Assembly: GCF_003952225.1 (NCBI RefSeq)
Contig: NZ_CP034437.1
Coordinates: 2,786,501 to 2,850,500 of the forward strand
Reading direction: 5' to 3'
Length of the DNA stretch: 64,000 nucleotides
Source of the DNA: Paenibacillus albus
GTDB taxonomy: Bacteria; Bacillota; Bacilli; Paenibacillales; Paenibacillaceae
The notes beneath the pieces were generated by a model. That model was not told the origin of the DNA, searched no databases, and saw nothing but the letters and a program-made list of their open reading frames with translations. This document shows positions 43,636 through 53,056 of the stretch, one piece after another. The stretch's first letter is position 1. The number at the start of each line of letters is the position of its first letter. Made by a program: the position numbers and the translations under genes.

Positions 43636-45402
43636 TTGCTTAATAACAGAACAGCGATAATAAATGGAGAAGGTTTAAACAGCTACCTTTATCGATTAGC
43701 AAGGCTCAATTACTTTGAAAATATTAATTTTTTTATTACAAAAATGAAAGTGGAACCCCGGTCTATTGAAAATAATGATTTTGATGAAAAATTAATTGAA
43801 GAAATCAATCGTATGTCTGGCGTGCCGGTTTCGATCCTATCCACTCGGTCCTGTAATAACTATCGAACAGAATGGGGTGATGCGGTTTTTCAAAGAGTAA
43901 AAATGAAAACCACGGTAAAGTTTTGTCCGTGTTGTATATCTCAATGTTTGCATCACAAGAATATATGGAATATAGCTCCTGTAACAGTTTGTTTGGAACA
44001 TGCTTCATTTTTGGTTGATAAGTGCATGAATTGCGGTGGAAATATCCGGTTATGTGATTTGATGAAAGGACATTGTAAATATTGTGGTTTTGAATATACT
44101 CAATCGGTGGGACAGCATGTTGATCCGGATACATTCGATTATTATGTTCAAGAAAGACTACAAGCTAAAATTGGGGAAGTAGTCCATTTTTCGGATGATT
44201 TCTTATTAAATTTATCATTTGCAGATCTGATGACACTCTCGCATCATACTTTTTATTTACTTCGGGGGCTAAAAAGCTATGTGATCAATAAGAATCACAT
44301 ATTGAAACCATTCAGTAATGCCAAGAAGGGAAAGTATGACAATATTAATTGTCACATCTCTTACGCCAATGTTTATTGGGTGTATGATAAGTTGACCGGA
44401 GAACAAGCCAATTTTCAAAAAATGATCCGTGATGTTAGGCTTAGCATGTTGAAAAAAAGAGCAATTTTTTGGTTTCGATATGAACAGTTATTTATGGAGA
44501 AACAATTTCAGTTCCTTGAGCAGGTCTATAAAAAAACAAAGACACAGCTCGAAAGTGAGCTGCCGTCAAACTGTAACAATAAGAACTTCGAAATGACGAC
44601 TGTAAGTGAAAGAAAAGAAAAGGTTTTTTGTTCTGCGAAATACACTGAGAGCACAGCGCCGGAATATAAAAGGGATGATTTTTTTCGAAGAGATGAAGTT
44701 GCTTCTCTCTTGGGATTTGGAGGTTCAAGGCAACACATTAATTCATTAATCAACGTCGGTTATTTGAAACTAATTAAATCTCCAGATCATAAATTTTTTG
44801 TTCATCGCGATGATTTGGAAGGGTTTATAGAACGTTTGGGTATGGTTTATTTAGATAACAAAGACAATATTCAAAACGGGATATCGGTTTACGATGCTTT
44901 TAATTTGTATGGCAAATATGGTTTTAAGTTGCTTACAATGGTTCAGTTTATCGTAAATAAAAAAATCACACTTTATGCGACTAATAATACTATGAAGATA
45001 GGTAATATGTTTTTCGATAAAACAGAGCTTGAAAAAGTAAAAATGATACTGATTAACGAGCGGCAACAATTGAAAGGATATACAATGAATGAAATAAGTA
45101 AAATGTTTCATATCGACAGACAAACAATCCACCTGATGATAGAAAAAGAGCTGCTCAAGCCGTTAAAAATTATCGACTATAATGATGGAAGAAAAAACTA
45201 TTTTTTTAATAAAGTTCATGTTGATGCATTTAGAGAAAATCATTTGTTTATAACAGAAGCGATGGAAGAATTCGAGCTGAAATACAAGAAAATAAATAGC
45301 TGGATAAATGAAGGTAAATTAACCGATGTTTTTCAAGGTATACGAAATAAATACTTAATTAAAAGAAGCGAAATTGAAGAGCTATTGAAGACAACCGGAT
45401 GA
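43636..45402 (+). CDS. tniQ: TniQ/TnsD-family target-site protein, first copy
   Basis: About 588 residues from TTG 43636 (GAGGTGG upstream; GTG 43627 is the alternative). TniQ N-terminal domain (EGLNSYLYRLARLNYF) and zinc-binding region (KFCPCCISQCLHH, CLEHASFLVDKCMNCGG, HCKYCG), then a long C-terminal part with helix-turn-helix-like segments (TMNEISKMFHIDRQTIHLMIEKELL). This arrangement is like TnsD, which binds a specific attachment site and recruits TnsC. It is one of two TniQ proteins in the element. Confidence 0.85.
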   Translation: MLNNRTAIINGEGLNSYLYRLARLNYFENINFFITKMKVEPRSIENNDFDEKLIEEINRMSGVPVSILSTRSCNNYRTEWGDAVFQRVKMKTTVKFCPCCISQCLHHKNIWNIAPVTVCLEHASFLVDKCMNCGGNIRLCDLMKGHCKYCGFEYTQSVGQHVDPDTFDYYVQERLQAKIGEVVHFSDDFLLNLSFADLMTLSHHTFYLLRGLKSYVINKNHILKPFSNAKKGKYDNINCHISYANVYWVYDKLTGEQANFQKMIRDVRLSMLKKRAIFWFRYEQLFMEKQFQFLEQVYKKTKTQLESELPSNCNNKNFEMTTVSERKEKVFCSAKYTESTAPEYKRDDFFRRDEVASLLGFGGSRQHINSLINVGYLKLIKSPDHKFFVHRDDLEGFIERLGMVYLDNKDNIQNGISVYDAFNLYGKYGFKLLTMVQFIVNKKITLYATNNTMKIGNMFFDKTELEKVKMILINERQQLKGYTMNEISKMFHIDRQTIHLMIEKELLKPLKIIDYNDGRKNYFFNKVHVDAFRENHLFITEAMEEFELKYKKINSWINEGKLTDVFQGIRNKYLIKRSEIEELLKTTG

Positions 45403-45423
45403 ATGTTCGGTTGTCTTTTTTTT
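45388..45423 (+). terminator. Terminator after the first tniQ
   Basis: AAGACAACCG pairs with CGGTTGTCTT, then a T run. It separates tniQ from the following decayed gene and tnsB. Confidence 0.85.
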
Positions 45424-45532
45424 ATATGAAAATACTATTTTCATCGGATGGATTTTAAGATAAGTGGTAATAAATAAATACTGTCGGAATTCCATCTTGC
45501 CAAATATATTTGCATGGAGTTTTTATCCGCGA

Positions 45533-46303
45533 ATGAATATAGCCGATAATAATAGCTTTGGGAGCGTTTTTGTGATGAAAATAAAGCTTTTTTAGATGAT
45601 TTAGAAGTCGAAAGTAGTTTGGTTCAAGTATATCCGGACAGTCACAAGGCTGACCTTATTCTCGTTTTGGAAATAAAAAATATCTCCAGTAATCTTAATG
45701 ATTGGGATTTGCGAGAAGCGGTGGGGGAAGCAGAGTATTTTTCTGCCTCTAGCGCCCCGGTTCCATTTCATTTCGAAAGAGATTCGGAAAAACAAAATCG
45801 TGTGGCAGATGGATTTAGAAAAGCCGTTAATTTGCGAGCTCCAAAAGGAAAGAAGAGGTTATACTTAAAAACATTTGCACTTAAATGTGGAATCACAGTA
45901 AATGTGCTAGAAAATAATATGAGAAAAGAAGTACCGAGAAAGATAATAAAAATGTTTCGGATCTTACCGCTGCGGCGATTTTAACTCTCGAAGAAGCCGG
46001 TATTCATCGGGATGAGATTCTTGGACCGATACATGCAAATGCCCTACAAGAGAAATCAAGTATCGAGAATGATATGACTTTCAGAGGCTTATTCAAAATC
46101 ATCAAAGAAAGTGATCCGGATGAAAAAGCAGTTGAAAAAATGTTTGCTAAATTTCTTCGTGCTTTACAAAAAAACAGCAGTATGAACGTAAATAAAGAGC
46201 TGAAAAGGTCCGGACTTTCAAATGATGAGCAAATTGAGGCTCGAAACATGGGAAATGAAAAAAGAAAAATATTCAACAAATGTGCGATGAAATTCAGTCT
46301 GTA
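45533..46303 (+). pseudogene. Decayed gene in the usual tnsA position
   Basis: Three frame pieces read as one former protein. MNIADNNSFGSVF starts at 45533, then shifts at a T run near 45570 into CDENKAFLDDLEVESSLVQVYPDSHKADLILVLEIKN. It shifts again in the A-rich stretch near 45950 into NVSDLTAAAILTLEEAGIHRDEI, ending at 46303. PD-x10-ExK in YPDSHKADLILVLEIKN recalls a PD-(D/E)xK nuclease core, the fold class of TnsA, but the rest is not recognisably TnsA. The assignment is positional only. Confidence 0.5.
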
Positions 46304-46357
46304 ATTGACAAATACCTCATTTGAAAAAGTATGATTATCGTATGGAGATATTTACAT

Positions 46358-46392
46358 AAAAAGCTTGAACCCTTAGCGGTTCGAGCTTTTTT
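46358..46392 (+). terminator. Terminator upstream of tnsB
   Basis: AAAAAGCTTGAACC pairs with GGTTCGAGCTTTTTT. The region up to 46591 contains the ACGTAAGTATA element at 46433-46443. Confidence 0.8.
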
Positions 46393-46591
46393 GCGTGGAA
46401 CATTGATGATAGGAGCGGAGGTTTCAATATTGACGTAAGTATAGCTATAAGATTATGTCAGGAGTTGCTTGTCATATAGTTTTGCCGGATGCATATATTA
46501 GCTCCGTTCGCAAAATTCAAGAAAGGGATGTATTGAACCTTGAAAACAAAATATTGTGCGCAGATAAGACAGTTTTGGGCGGTGTGCTCAA

Positions 46592-48573
46592 ATGGGTAGA
46601 ATTTCACTTGGCGTTGGCGCGAAGTTTCTGTTCGATGATAGAAGCTACGTGATTGTTGAAGAGCTTGAAGATGATATCTTCAACTGCAAGAACATGGCTT
46701 CCGGAAGAATAAAAGGCTTTTCAAAACATGATCTCATCGAGAAGCTGGAGAAAGGCGAGCTTGTTTTTTCGGAAGAAGGCAAAAACACAACAAATACGCC
46801 GATTCGAAAAAATGTCGGTGCTGATTTTTCGAAGCTTAAAGAGTCACAGAAGAAGATTGCCTTGTTTCGATTATCGGTGATTGAGCCGCTCCTTGAGTTA
46901 GGTGATGTCAAGTCGCTTGACCCATTTGTTAGAGAGCGTGTTGATCAATTAATAAAGGAAGGGTATCACCATAAGGGGAATCGCTTCTCACGAGCTTCAA
47001 TTTACCGGTGGTTAAAGGACTATTGCAATAGCAACCGGAACATTTGGTCGTTAGTTTCCATTTATGACAAATGTGGTCCAAAGGGTAAACTTCTTGATCG
47101 AGAGGTAGAAATCATCATTCAAAAGATGATTGACCACTTCTATAAAAGAAGAGAAGCTGTGAATCCGAAAGATGTTTTCGAACTGGTCATTTACGAAATC
47201 GATCAAACAAATGAGTCTCGTGATGATGGCGATAAGTTGCCTTACCCGTCACAATCGACTGTTTATCGACGAGTGGATCAGCGTGACCAGGAGGATTTAG
47301 CGAGATCCAAAAAGGGACGTCGGGCTGCTTTTGAAAAGTATCGTCAGGTGAAGTTGCAGAAAAAACCGGATCGACCATTACAACGAGTGGAAATCGACCA
47401 TACGAAATTGGATCTGTTTTTAGTGGATGACGAAAAAAAGATTCCACTTGGCAGACCGTATATAACCATATTGTATGATGTGTTTTCTGGTTATCCACTT
47501 GGCTTCTATATCGGCTATGAGCCATCCTCATATCATGCCGTTATGCAAGCGTTGAAACATGCCATTTCCCCAAAAAACTATGTCAAAGAATTGTTCCCGG
47601 ATGTAGAAAATAGCTGGGACAGTTATGGCTTACCAGAACTCTTGGTGACTGATCGCGGGAAGGATTTCATGAGCTCTCATTTAGATGACGCGTGTGCTCA
47701 GCTGAATATAAAGCTTGAACATACGCCAGGAAGATCACCGTGGTATAAAGGGGCTGTTGAGCGTCATTTCAGAACGTTAAATCAGCAGCTTGTTCACAAA
47801 ATACCGGGGACAACCTTTTCCAATATTTTCGATAAAGGCGATTACGACCCCAAAAAAATGCCAGTATGACGATGAAAGAATTTTTAAGGGTCTTTCACAT
47901 TTGGCTGATCGATTATTATGCACAATCGAAAAGTGAAGGGGTAAAAGGAGTACCGGCTAAGATTTGGGAGCGGGGGATCAAAGAGTATGGCGAACCAGAT
48001 CTTCCGGCATCCAAGTTCGATTGGGAAATCGCGGTTATGAAGATCGATAAAGGAACTATTCAGAAGCATGGCGTCCGCAGAGATCACTTGTATTATACGG
48101 CTCCATCACTTCGTGCGCTGCAATCAGAACTTGAAAGTAAGGTGATGGGAAATTCAGTGGATATCAAGTATGACCCTTCTGATTTGGGTAAGATTTTTGT
48201 TTACAATCCCTTAGAAAAAAATTACTTGGAGATACCTTGTACAAATCAAGAATATGCTTCGGGATTAAACGAATATGCCCATAAAATTAATCGGAAGTTA
48301 GTTGATGAGGAAGTCGGGGTTGTCAACACTTCTGCATTAGCAAGAGCAAAAGCAAAAATAATGGACATTATCTTTGGAGGTCTGGATACGGTGATGTCGT
48401 TAAACGCTAGTCGTTATCTAGGCGTAGGCTCGACTAGAGAAATTGAGCGTCAAACGGTTAGTAAAGCAAATAACGAACCGCGCAAAGCAAAAGTAAAGGC
48501 GAAGGTTGACTTCTTTGCCGGAGTTGATATGTCCGGAGAGTGGAGGACTGAAAATGCCGCAAGAAGATATTAA
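46592..48573 (+). CDS. tnsB: TnsB DDE transposase, in two frames joined by a -1 shift
   Basis: The first frame (46592-47869, 425 codons) carries the catalytic triad: Asp269 (EIDHT), Asp354 (VTDRGKDF) and Glu390 (GAVERHFRTLNQ), with D-x84-D-x35-E spacing. It then meets TGA after DPKKMPV. The second frame carries the rest: reading one base back at the A7 run (47852-47858) gives DPKKNASMTMKEFLRVFHIWLIDYY, which matches how TnsB normally continues. The total is about 660 residues, normal for TnsB. It is either a recoded gene or a recent one-base deletion. TnsB cuts and joins the transposon ends. Confidence 0.88.
47852..47858 (+). other. A7 run at the frame change within tnsB
   Basis: CCCC is followed by seven A. 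The zero frame stops 17 bases later; the -1 frame continues to 48573. Slippage or one missing A would both explain the sequence. Confidence 0.8.
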
Positions 48574-49471
48574 ACCAATTGATCGTAGTGATTACGCATC
48601 AATGGATGAAGCTGCACGATTGAAAATAATAAGGGATCTGCGCGTCTATCACCCGCGGTTTAACCGAGCACTCGAAATTATGCGCCTGTGCCATAAATCG
48701 AAAACATCCGGGGTGGGTCTTCAATGCGCAATAATTGAAGGCTTGCCTGGGGTGGGTAAATCGGAATTAATTAAGGCGTATTTGAAGGATTACCACGAAG
48801 TGACGTATTCGAAAGATTCCACAATCAGAAAGATATTGTCAGCCGAAATTAGTAGTCCGGCGAAAATCAATTCGTTTGTGGAAGATATGTTGGCGAAACT
48901 TGGAGACTATAACCCAACTTCAGGTACCCGTGGGAATAAGAATACCCGGCTTGTTGAGCTAATTAATGATTGCGGCGTTGAGCTTATTATTTTGGATGAA
49001 TTCCAACACTTCATGAATCGCCATAACCAAAAGGTGAATTATGAAGTTGCGGATTGCTTTAAATCCATCATCAACCGCACAAATGTTCCAGTTGTTCTGT
49101 TTGGGATACAAGATGATGCTTATACCGTCATCAAATCAAACTCACAATTGAAGGATCGGTTTTCAATTCGATTCAACCTCAATCCATTTGGTCTTGAAGA
49201 CAATGAACGAGTGAGAGAATTCCGAATGTTACTTCATCGCATCGATGATGAGCTTCCATTTTTGGAGCGTTCCAATTTGGCGGATCCAGCAATATTTCAG
49301 CGTCTTTACGACGCAACCAATGGTGTAATGCGTCCACTTATGAAGCTTATTGGCGAAGCTGCAAGTAATGCAATCATGGCTTCCAGAGATAGAATTGAGC
49401 TGGAAGATTTTAAGCAGGCTATGATTATGCATAACTGCTTAGGTACAGGGAAAAACCCTTTTGCAGCATAA
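48554..49471 (+). CDS. tnsC: TnsC, AAA+ regulator ATPase of transposition
   Basis: 305 residues. Walker A is GLPGVGKS with Lys69, Walker B is LIILDEFQHF with Asp148-Glu149, and sensor-like segments follow (VPVVLFGIQDD, SQLKDRFSIRFNLNPF). TnsC links target-selecting TniQ proteins to the transposase. ATG 48554 follows GGAGG and overlaps the 3' end of tnsB in another frame. Confidence 0.92.
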   Translation: MPQEDIKPIDRSDYASMDEAARLKIIRDLRVYHPRFNRALEIMRLCHKSKTSGVGLQCAIIEGLPGVGKSELIKAYLKDYHEVTYSKDSTIRKILSAEISSPAKINSFVEDMLAKLGDYNPTSGTRGNKNTRLVELINDCGVELIILDEFQHFMNRHNQKVNYEVADCFKSIINRTNVPVVLFGIQDDAYTVIKSNSQLKDRFSIRFNLNPFGLEDNERVREFRMLLHRIDDELPFLERSNLADPAIFQRLYDATNGVMRPLMKLIGEAASNAIMASRDRIELEDFKQAMIMHNCLGTGKNPFAA

Positions 49472-49525
49472 TTTAGAGGAAGGAGCCTTACTCCTTCCTC
49501 TAATACATTTATGAGGAGGAATTTT

Positions 49526-51097
49526 ATGCTGCCTTTCAATAATAGGATCGAGCCCAAAGAGTTGGAAAGTCTTTTTTCATTTTGTCACAGAATCGCAAGA
49601 GCAAACCATTTCGAAAGTTTGCCAATTATGATGAAGGGAAAAGGATTAAACAAAGTATCAAATTACAATTATCGAGAAAGTAATGACCCATTGCCACTTG
49701 AGAACTTCATGAAGCGCACTGGGAAAGAAATTGATCGATTTTTGATGAATCAGTTTGATAATGTTTTATTCGAGTGTGCGCCTAACAAAAGAATGAAAGC
49801 AAAAGTGTATCTTCGTATTCATTCCCGATATTGTCCAGATTGTTTGCAATCATCCCATTTTTATCGGCTTTATTGGGATTTCACATATCTAACAACATGC
49901 GTCTTCCATAAGCGCTATTTAATAGATAGATGCACAAATTGTAACAAAAGGGTAAACGTTAGAAACGTTTTGTCATCCGTTTGCACCTGTGGCAAAAATT
50001 TAATTACTGGGAAACACGTAGACTTAATGTTACCGACTGATTCTCTACTCTTTGCACAAAGAACAATTTACGAAGCCATTTTTAATGAAAGCTTTTCCAT
50101 CCAGAGAGATGACGGTGTTTTCATTAAAAGAAAGGAGTTCTTTGAATTATTATTCAGGTTCTGCGTAATTATTGATGGACTTCCTATAAAAAAAGAAAGC
50201 TCGCTAAGGGGGGAGGACAAGTATACATTCTCAAGTAATTCTGACATAGCAGTGATTAGTCGTATCACTGAATTTGCATTTTATGTAGTTATCTCTCCGA
50301 ATGCAAACTTTAATGCTCTTTATAGGTTGCTCGAAAGTATTGCCTACGAAAAACCATATATTTTCACTGAAAAGTTGAAGATATTAAAAGCAATAATGTC
50401 TCATGAGAAGGGGGACGTATACTATGGGGAATATTCACAAAGCGTTACTGCTTCTTCACGTCATTACGTAAGTCGAAGACGGACTATTACCCCTTTAAAT
50501 CAAAGGCATAAATACATCGGAATAATGCAAGCAGTTAAAATACTGGGGAAATCATACGCAACAGTAAAAAGGATGTGTGAGCTTGGAATTCTAAGTTTGA
50601 ACATAACTCAAACAACTGAAAATAAGAGAGGAGTTATGTTAATTCCAAAAGAGGAAATCGATCGGGTTAAAAATGATTTTGAAAGGTGTCTCTCTCTAAA
50701 ACAAGTTCGTGAAGCTTTAGGGCTTGAACAAAAAGACATTGAAATTTTGATCGCTCAGGGTAAATTAAAAGCCTGCCATGGACCAGGAATAAATGGTTTT
50801 CCTGAGTGGTTCATAGAGCCGGAAAGTGTTGAACAGCAGAAGTGTTACTTCCAATCAAAGATTCCGATTGTAAATCAAGAAACTTTTAAGGAAGTGATTC
50901 CGGGAAATAAAGCAGTGTTCTACGGTAGGAATGACCCCAAATTTAGTTTTATTGACTTACTGGATTTGGTGTTGGAAAGAAAAATAAAAGGAGGGATATT
51001 GAGCAGAGAAGGGAGAATGCGTGACCTTTTACTTGAGAAGAACAGCTTTTTTGAATACTTCGGAAAATATAACAGGAAGCATAAGAAGACACGCTGA
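49526..51097 (+). CDS. tniQ: TniQ-family target-site protein, second copy
   Basis: 523 residues from ATG 49526 (AGGAGG just upstream overlaps the longer start). N-terminal TniQ domain with RIEPKELESLFSFCHRIARANHFESL, zinc-binding YCPDCLQSSHFYRLYWDF, CVFHKRYLIDRCTNCNK and CTCGK, and a C-terminal region with helix-turn-helix-like stretches (YIGIMQAVKILGKSYATVKRMCELGIL). It differs from the first TniQ mainly in the C-terminal part, so the two may recognise different targets. It is the last gene before the right end. Confidence 0.88.
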   Translation: MLPFNNRIEPKELESLFSFCHRIARANHFESLPIMMKGKGLNKVSNYNYRESNDPLPLENFMKRTGKEIDRFLMNQFDNVLFECAPNKRMKAKVYLRIHSRYCPDCLQSSHFYRLYWDFTYLTTCVFHKRYLIDRCTNCNKRVNVRNVLSSVCTCGKNLITGKHVDLMLPTDSLLFAQRTIYEAIFNESFSIQRDDGVFIKRKEFFELLFRFCVIIDGLPIKKESSLRGEDKYTFSSNSDIAVISRITEFAFYVVISPNANFNALYRLLESIAYEKPYIFTEKLKILKAIMSHEKGDVYYGEYSQSVTASSRHYVSRRRTITPLNQRHKYIGIMQAVKILGKSYATVKRMCELGILSLNITQTTENKRGVMLIPKEEIDRVKNDFERCLSLKQVREALGLEQKDIEILIAQGKLKACHGPGINGFPEWFIEPESVEQQKCYFQSKIPIVNQETFKEVIPGNKAVFYGRNDPKFSFIDLLDLVLERKIKGGILSREGRMRDLLLEKNSFFEYFGKYNRKHKKTR

Positions 51098-51124
51098 ATT
51101 TATAATCAGCAGTGTCTTTTTTTT
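51086..51124 (+). terminator. Terminator after the second tniQ
   Basis: AAGACAC and GCTGA pair with TCAGC and GTGTCTT, followed by a long T run. Confidence 0.85.
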
Positions 51125-51144
51125 GCATTCTAAAATGAATTGTA

Positions 51145-51259
51145 TCTCAAAGAATTTTGGGAAAAGTCATTATTATCTCAATAATTCAAGAAATGTGTCC
51201 AAAAATTCGTGAAACAATAGCCTGAAATATCAAGGGCTTTTGAGTAGTCTTGTCTCAAT
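51145..51259 (-). promoter_or_regulatory. Right-end repeats, probable TnsB-binding sites
   Basis: TCTCAAA at 51145-51151, TCTCAAT at 51176-51182 and TCTCAAT at 51253-51259 are inverted copies of the ATTGAGA motif of the left end, each in an A+T-rich context such as AATTATTGAGATAA. Confidence 0.65.
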
Positions 51260-51276
51260 TAAGTTGCAGGATTACA
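51248..51276. repeat. Right terminal inverted repeat
   Basis: Ends GTTGCAGGATTACA. Read inward it is TGTAATCCTGCAAC, then TTAATTGAGACA, matching the left end. Confidence 0.9.
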
Positions 51277-51281
51277 GCTGC
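51277..51281. repeat. Right copy of 5-bp target-site duplication (GCTGC)
   Basis: Identical to 11668-11672 and directly abutting the right end. Confidence 0.93.
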
Positions 51282-53020
51282 TCATTGCGGCTGTGCCGCT
51301 TTATGTCCTGCTCGCAGGGGCATCGCCGTCGGTTGTACGCTCCGGCATCATGGCAATGCTCGGCCTCGCTGCGGCACGCATGCACAAGCTGAAGGATGGG
51401 CTGCATCTACTTGCAGCCGCTGCCCTCGCGATGCTCGCGTGGGACCCGTACATGCTGGGAAACGTCGGCTTCCAGCTGTCGTTTCTAGGCACGGCGGGTC
51501 TTATCTTCGGCGTCGCGCCGGTTCGTCGCTGCCTGCCTCGCGGCAAACACAAATGGCAAGCGTCGCTGCTCGATCTGCTCACTGTAACATGGGTCGCGCA
51601 GGCTGTATCGTTGCCGCTTACCTTATACTATTTTAATCAGCTTCATCTCCTATCCTTGCTGGCGAACCTCATTCTCGTGCCGTTTATTAGCTTTCTTGTC
51701 ATGCCGCTCGGCGGCGCCTCCATGCTGCTGGACAGCATGTGGCATCCCGCAGGCGTGCTTGCGGCGCATGTTGCAAGCATCGGCAACGAGCTTACGTTTG
51801 CTTTTGTAGCCAAGCTAAGCAGCTGGAACAGCTTTCGACTGATCTGGGCGACGCCGCCGCTATGGTGGGTAATAGCCTGTTATGCAGCATTAATGCTCGC
51901 TTTTTCCGCGTTAAACAGAATGTACGCAACGCCTTTAATACTCCAGAGTGAAGAAGAACAAGAAGAAGAGATTCGTGTCCGCTCAGACACTCAACCATTA
52001 TTCGCCGGCCAAACAACATCATTCATTCAACTTGATGAGGATGGCTCATGGTTCAGCAAACGTATGAACGGGTTTCAACTCCTGCTTAGTTCAATAGCAT
52101 TCGTTGTTCTGCTCGTATGGGCATATAATCCGGATGTTTTTAATCGTCATGGTTACGTACAGTTCATTGACGTGGGGCAAGGTGATTCGATTCTGATTCG
52201 ATCCGCTGCAGGCAAGAATATCCTCATTGATGGCGGGGGAGCCGTTCAATTCGGTAATCGCGAATCATGGCGTCAGAGGAAGGATCCGTACGAGGTTGGG
52301 CAGAAGCTGCTCTTGCCTTTGCTTAGCCAGCGAGGTGTCAGCCACATTGATCTGCTCGTCCTGTCGCATCTGGACAGCGATCATATCAAAGGGCTGCAAG
52401 CGATTATTGCAAGCATTCCCGTGAAAGCGATACTGTGGAACGGTACGTGGAAGGACTCGGAGGATGCCATCTACATGCTTCGAACGGCTCTCAACAAAGA
52501 AATTCCTCTTTACCCCGCTCGCGCCGGGCTCGAGTGGTTGATTGATAAGCACACGAGCATCTCCATTCTGAATACGCCTGTATCGGCCAGTGCACGGCAA
52601 GCTGGTTCCATCCCAAAAGAAGAAGAGCAGAACGGACAGAGTGTCGCTCTCCGTCTTCGCCTTTACGACCGCCAGTTCCTCTTCACAGGGGACGCCGATA
52701 TCGCGGAAGAACAGCACATCCTAGCGGAGCTTAATCAGCTAGTAGCACCACCCATTCGCCCAATCGACGTTATGAAAATATCCCATCACGGAAGCAAAAC
52801 ATCCACCTCCGAGGAGTGGCTCTCCTACTGGAAGCCCCGTACAGCTGTCATTTCGGTTGGCCGCAACAATGTTTACGGTCATCCGGCCGATCTCGTAATC
52901 AATCGACTGGCTGCGGCGGGCATACCGGTGAAGCGCACCGACTGGGGAGGCGAAATCCAGTTCCGCGTAAGCCCGAATGGCACACTCGCCGTCAAACAAA
53001 AGATCCCCGTTCACAACTAG
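51282..53020 (+). pseudogene. comEC: comEC 3' part, separated by the transposon
   Basis: It continues the competence domain exactly where the 5' part stopped: LIAAVPLYVLLAGASPSVVRSG, then TM helices, then a metallo-beta-lactamase-like domain (GQGDSILI, HLDSDHIKGL, HHGSKTSTSEEWL). Joined to 10763-11672 it gives 2649 bases, 883 codons including the stop. Any product from this half alone would need an internal start, for example GTG 51293, and would lack the first TM helices and OB domain. Confidence 0.95.
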
Positions 53021-53056
53021 TGAACGGGGACCTCATATCTATCTTATTTATGTAGG

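Larger units (their letters stand above)
11673..51276 (+). mobile_element. Tn7-like transposon inserted in comEC, 39,604 bp
   Basis: The ends are defined by TGTAACCCTGCAAC at 11673 and, inverted, TGTAATCCTGCAAC reading inward from 51276, with TG...CA termini and flanking GCTGC duplications. Right-end genes encode TniQ, TnsB, TnsC and a second TniQ. Internal ATTGAGA repeats near both ends look like transposase-binding sites. The cargo (about 12.1-43.3 kb) is visibly more A+T-rich than the flanks and is rich in defence and nuclease genes. Without the element and one duplication copy, comEC has one open frame, proving a simple insertion. Confidence 0.95.

Noticed and set aside
46455..46652. 65-residue frame upstream of and overlapping tnsB
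   Set aside because: Weak translation signal and no recognisable domain. It could be a leader or a remnant of the decayed gene, but cannot be supported as a gene.
11673..51276. CRISPR array or cas genes guiding the transposon
   Set aside because: I saw no regularly spaced direct repeats and no Cas5/6/7/8/12k-like protein among the cargo.
11673..51276. Prophage explanation for the comEC insertion, as in comK prophages
   Set aside because: No capsid, portal, terminase, tail or lysis genes and no phage-type integrase at the ends; the ends and 5-bp duplication are Tn7-like.
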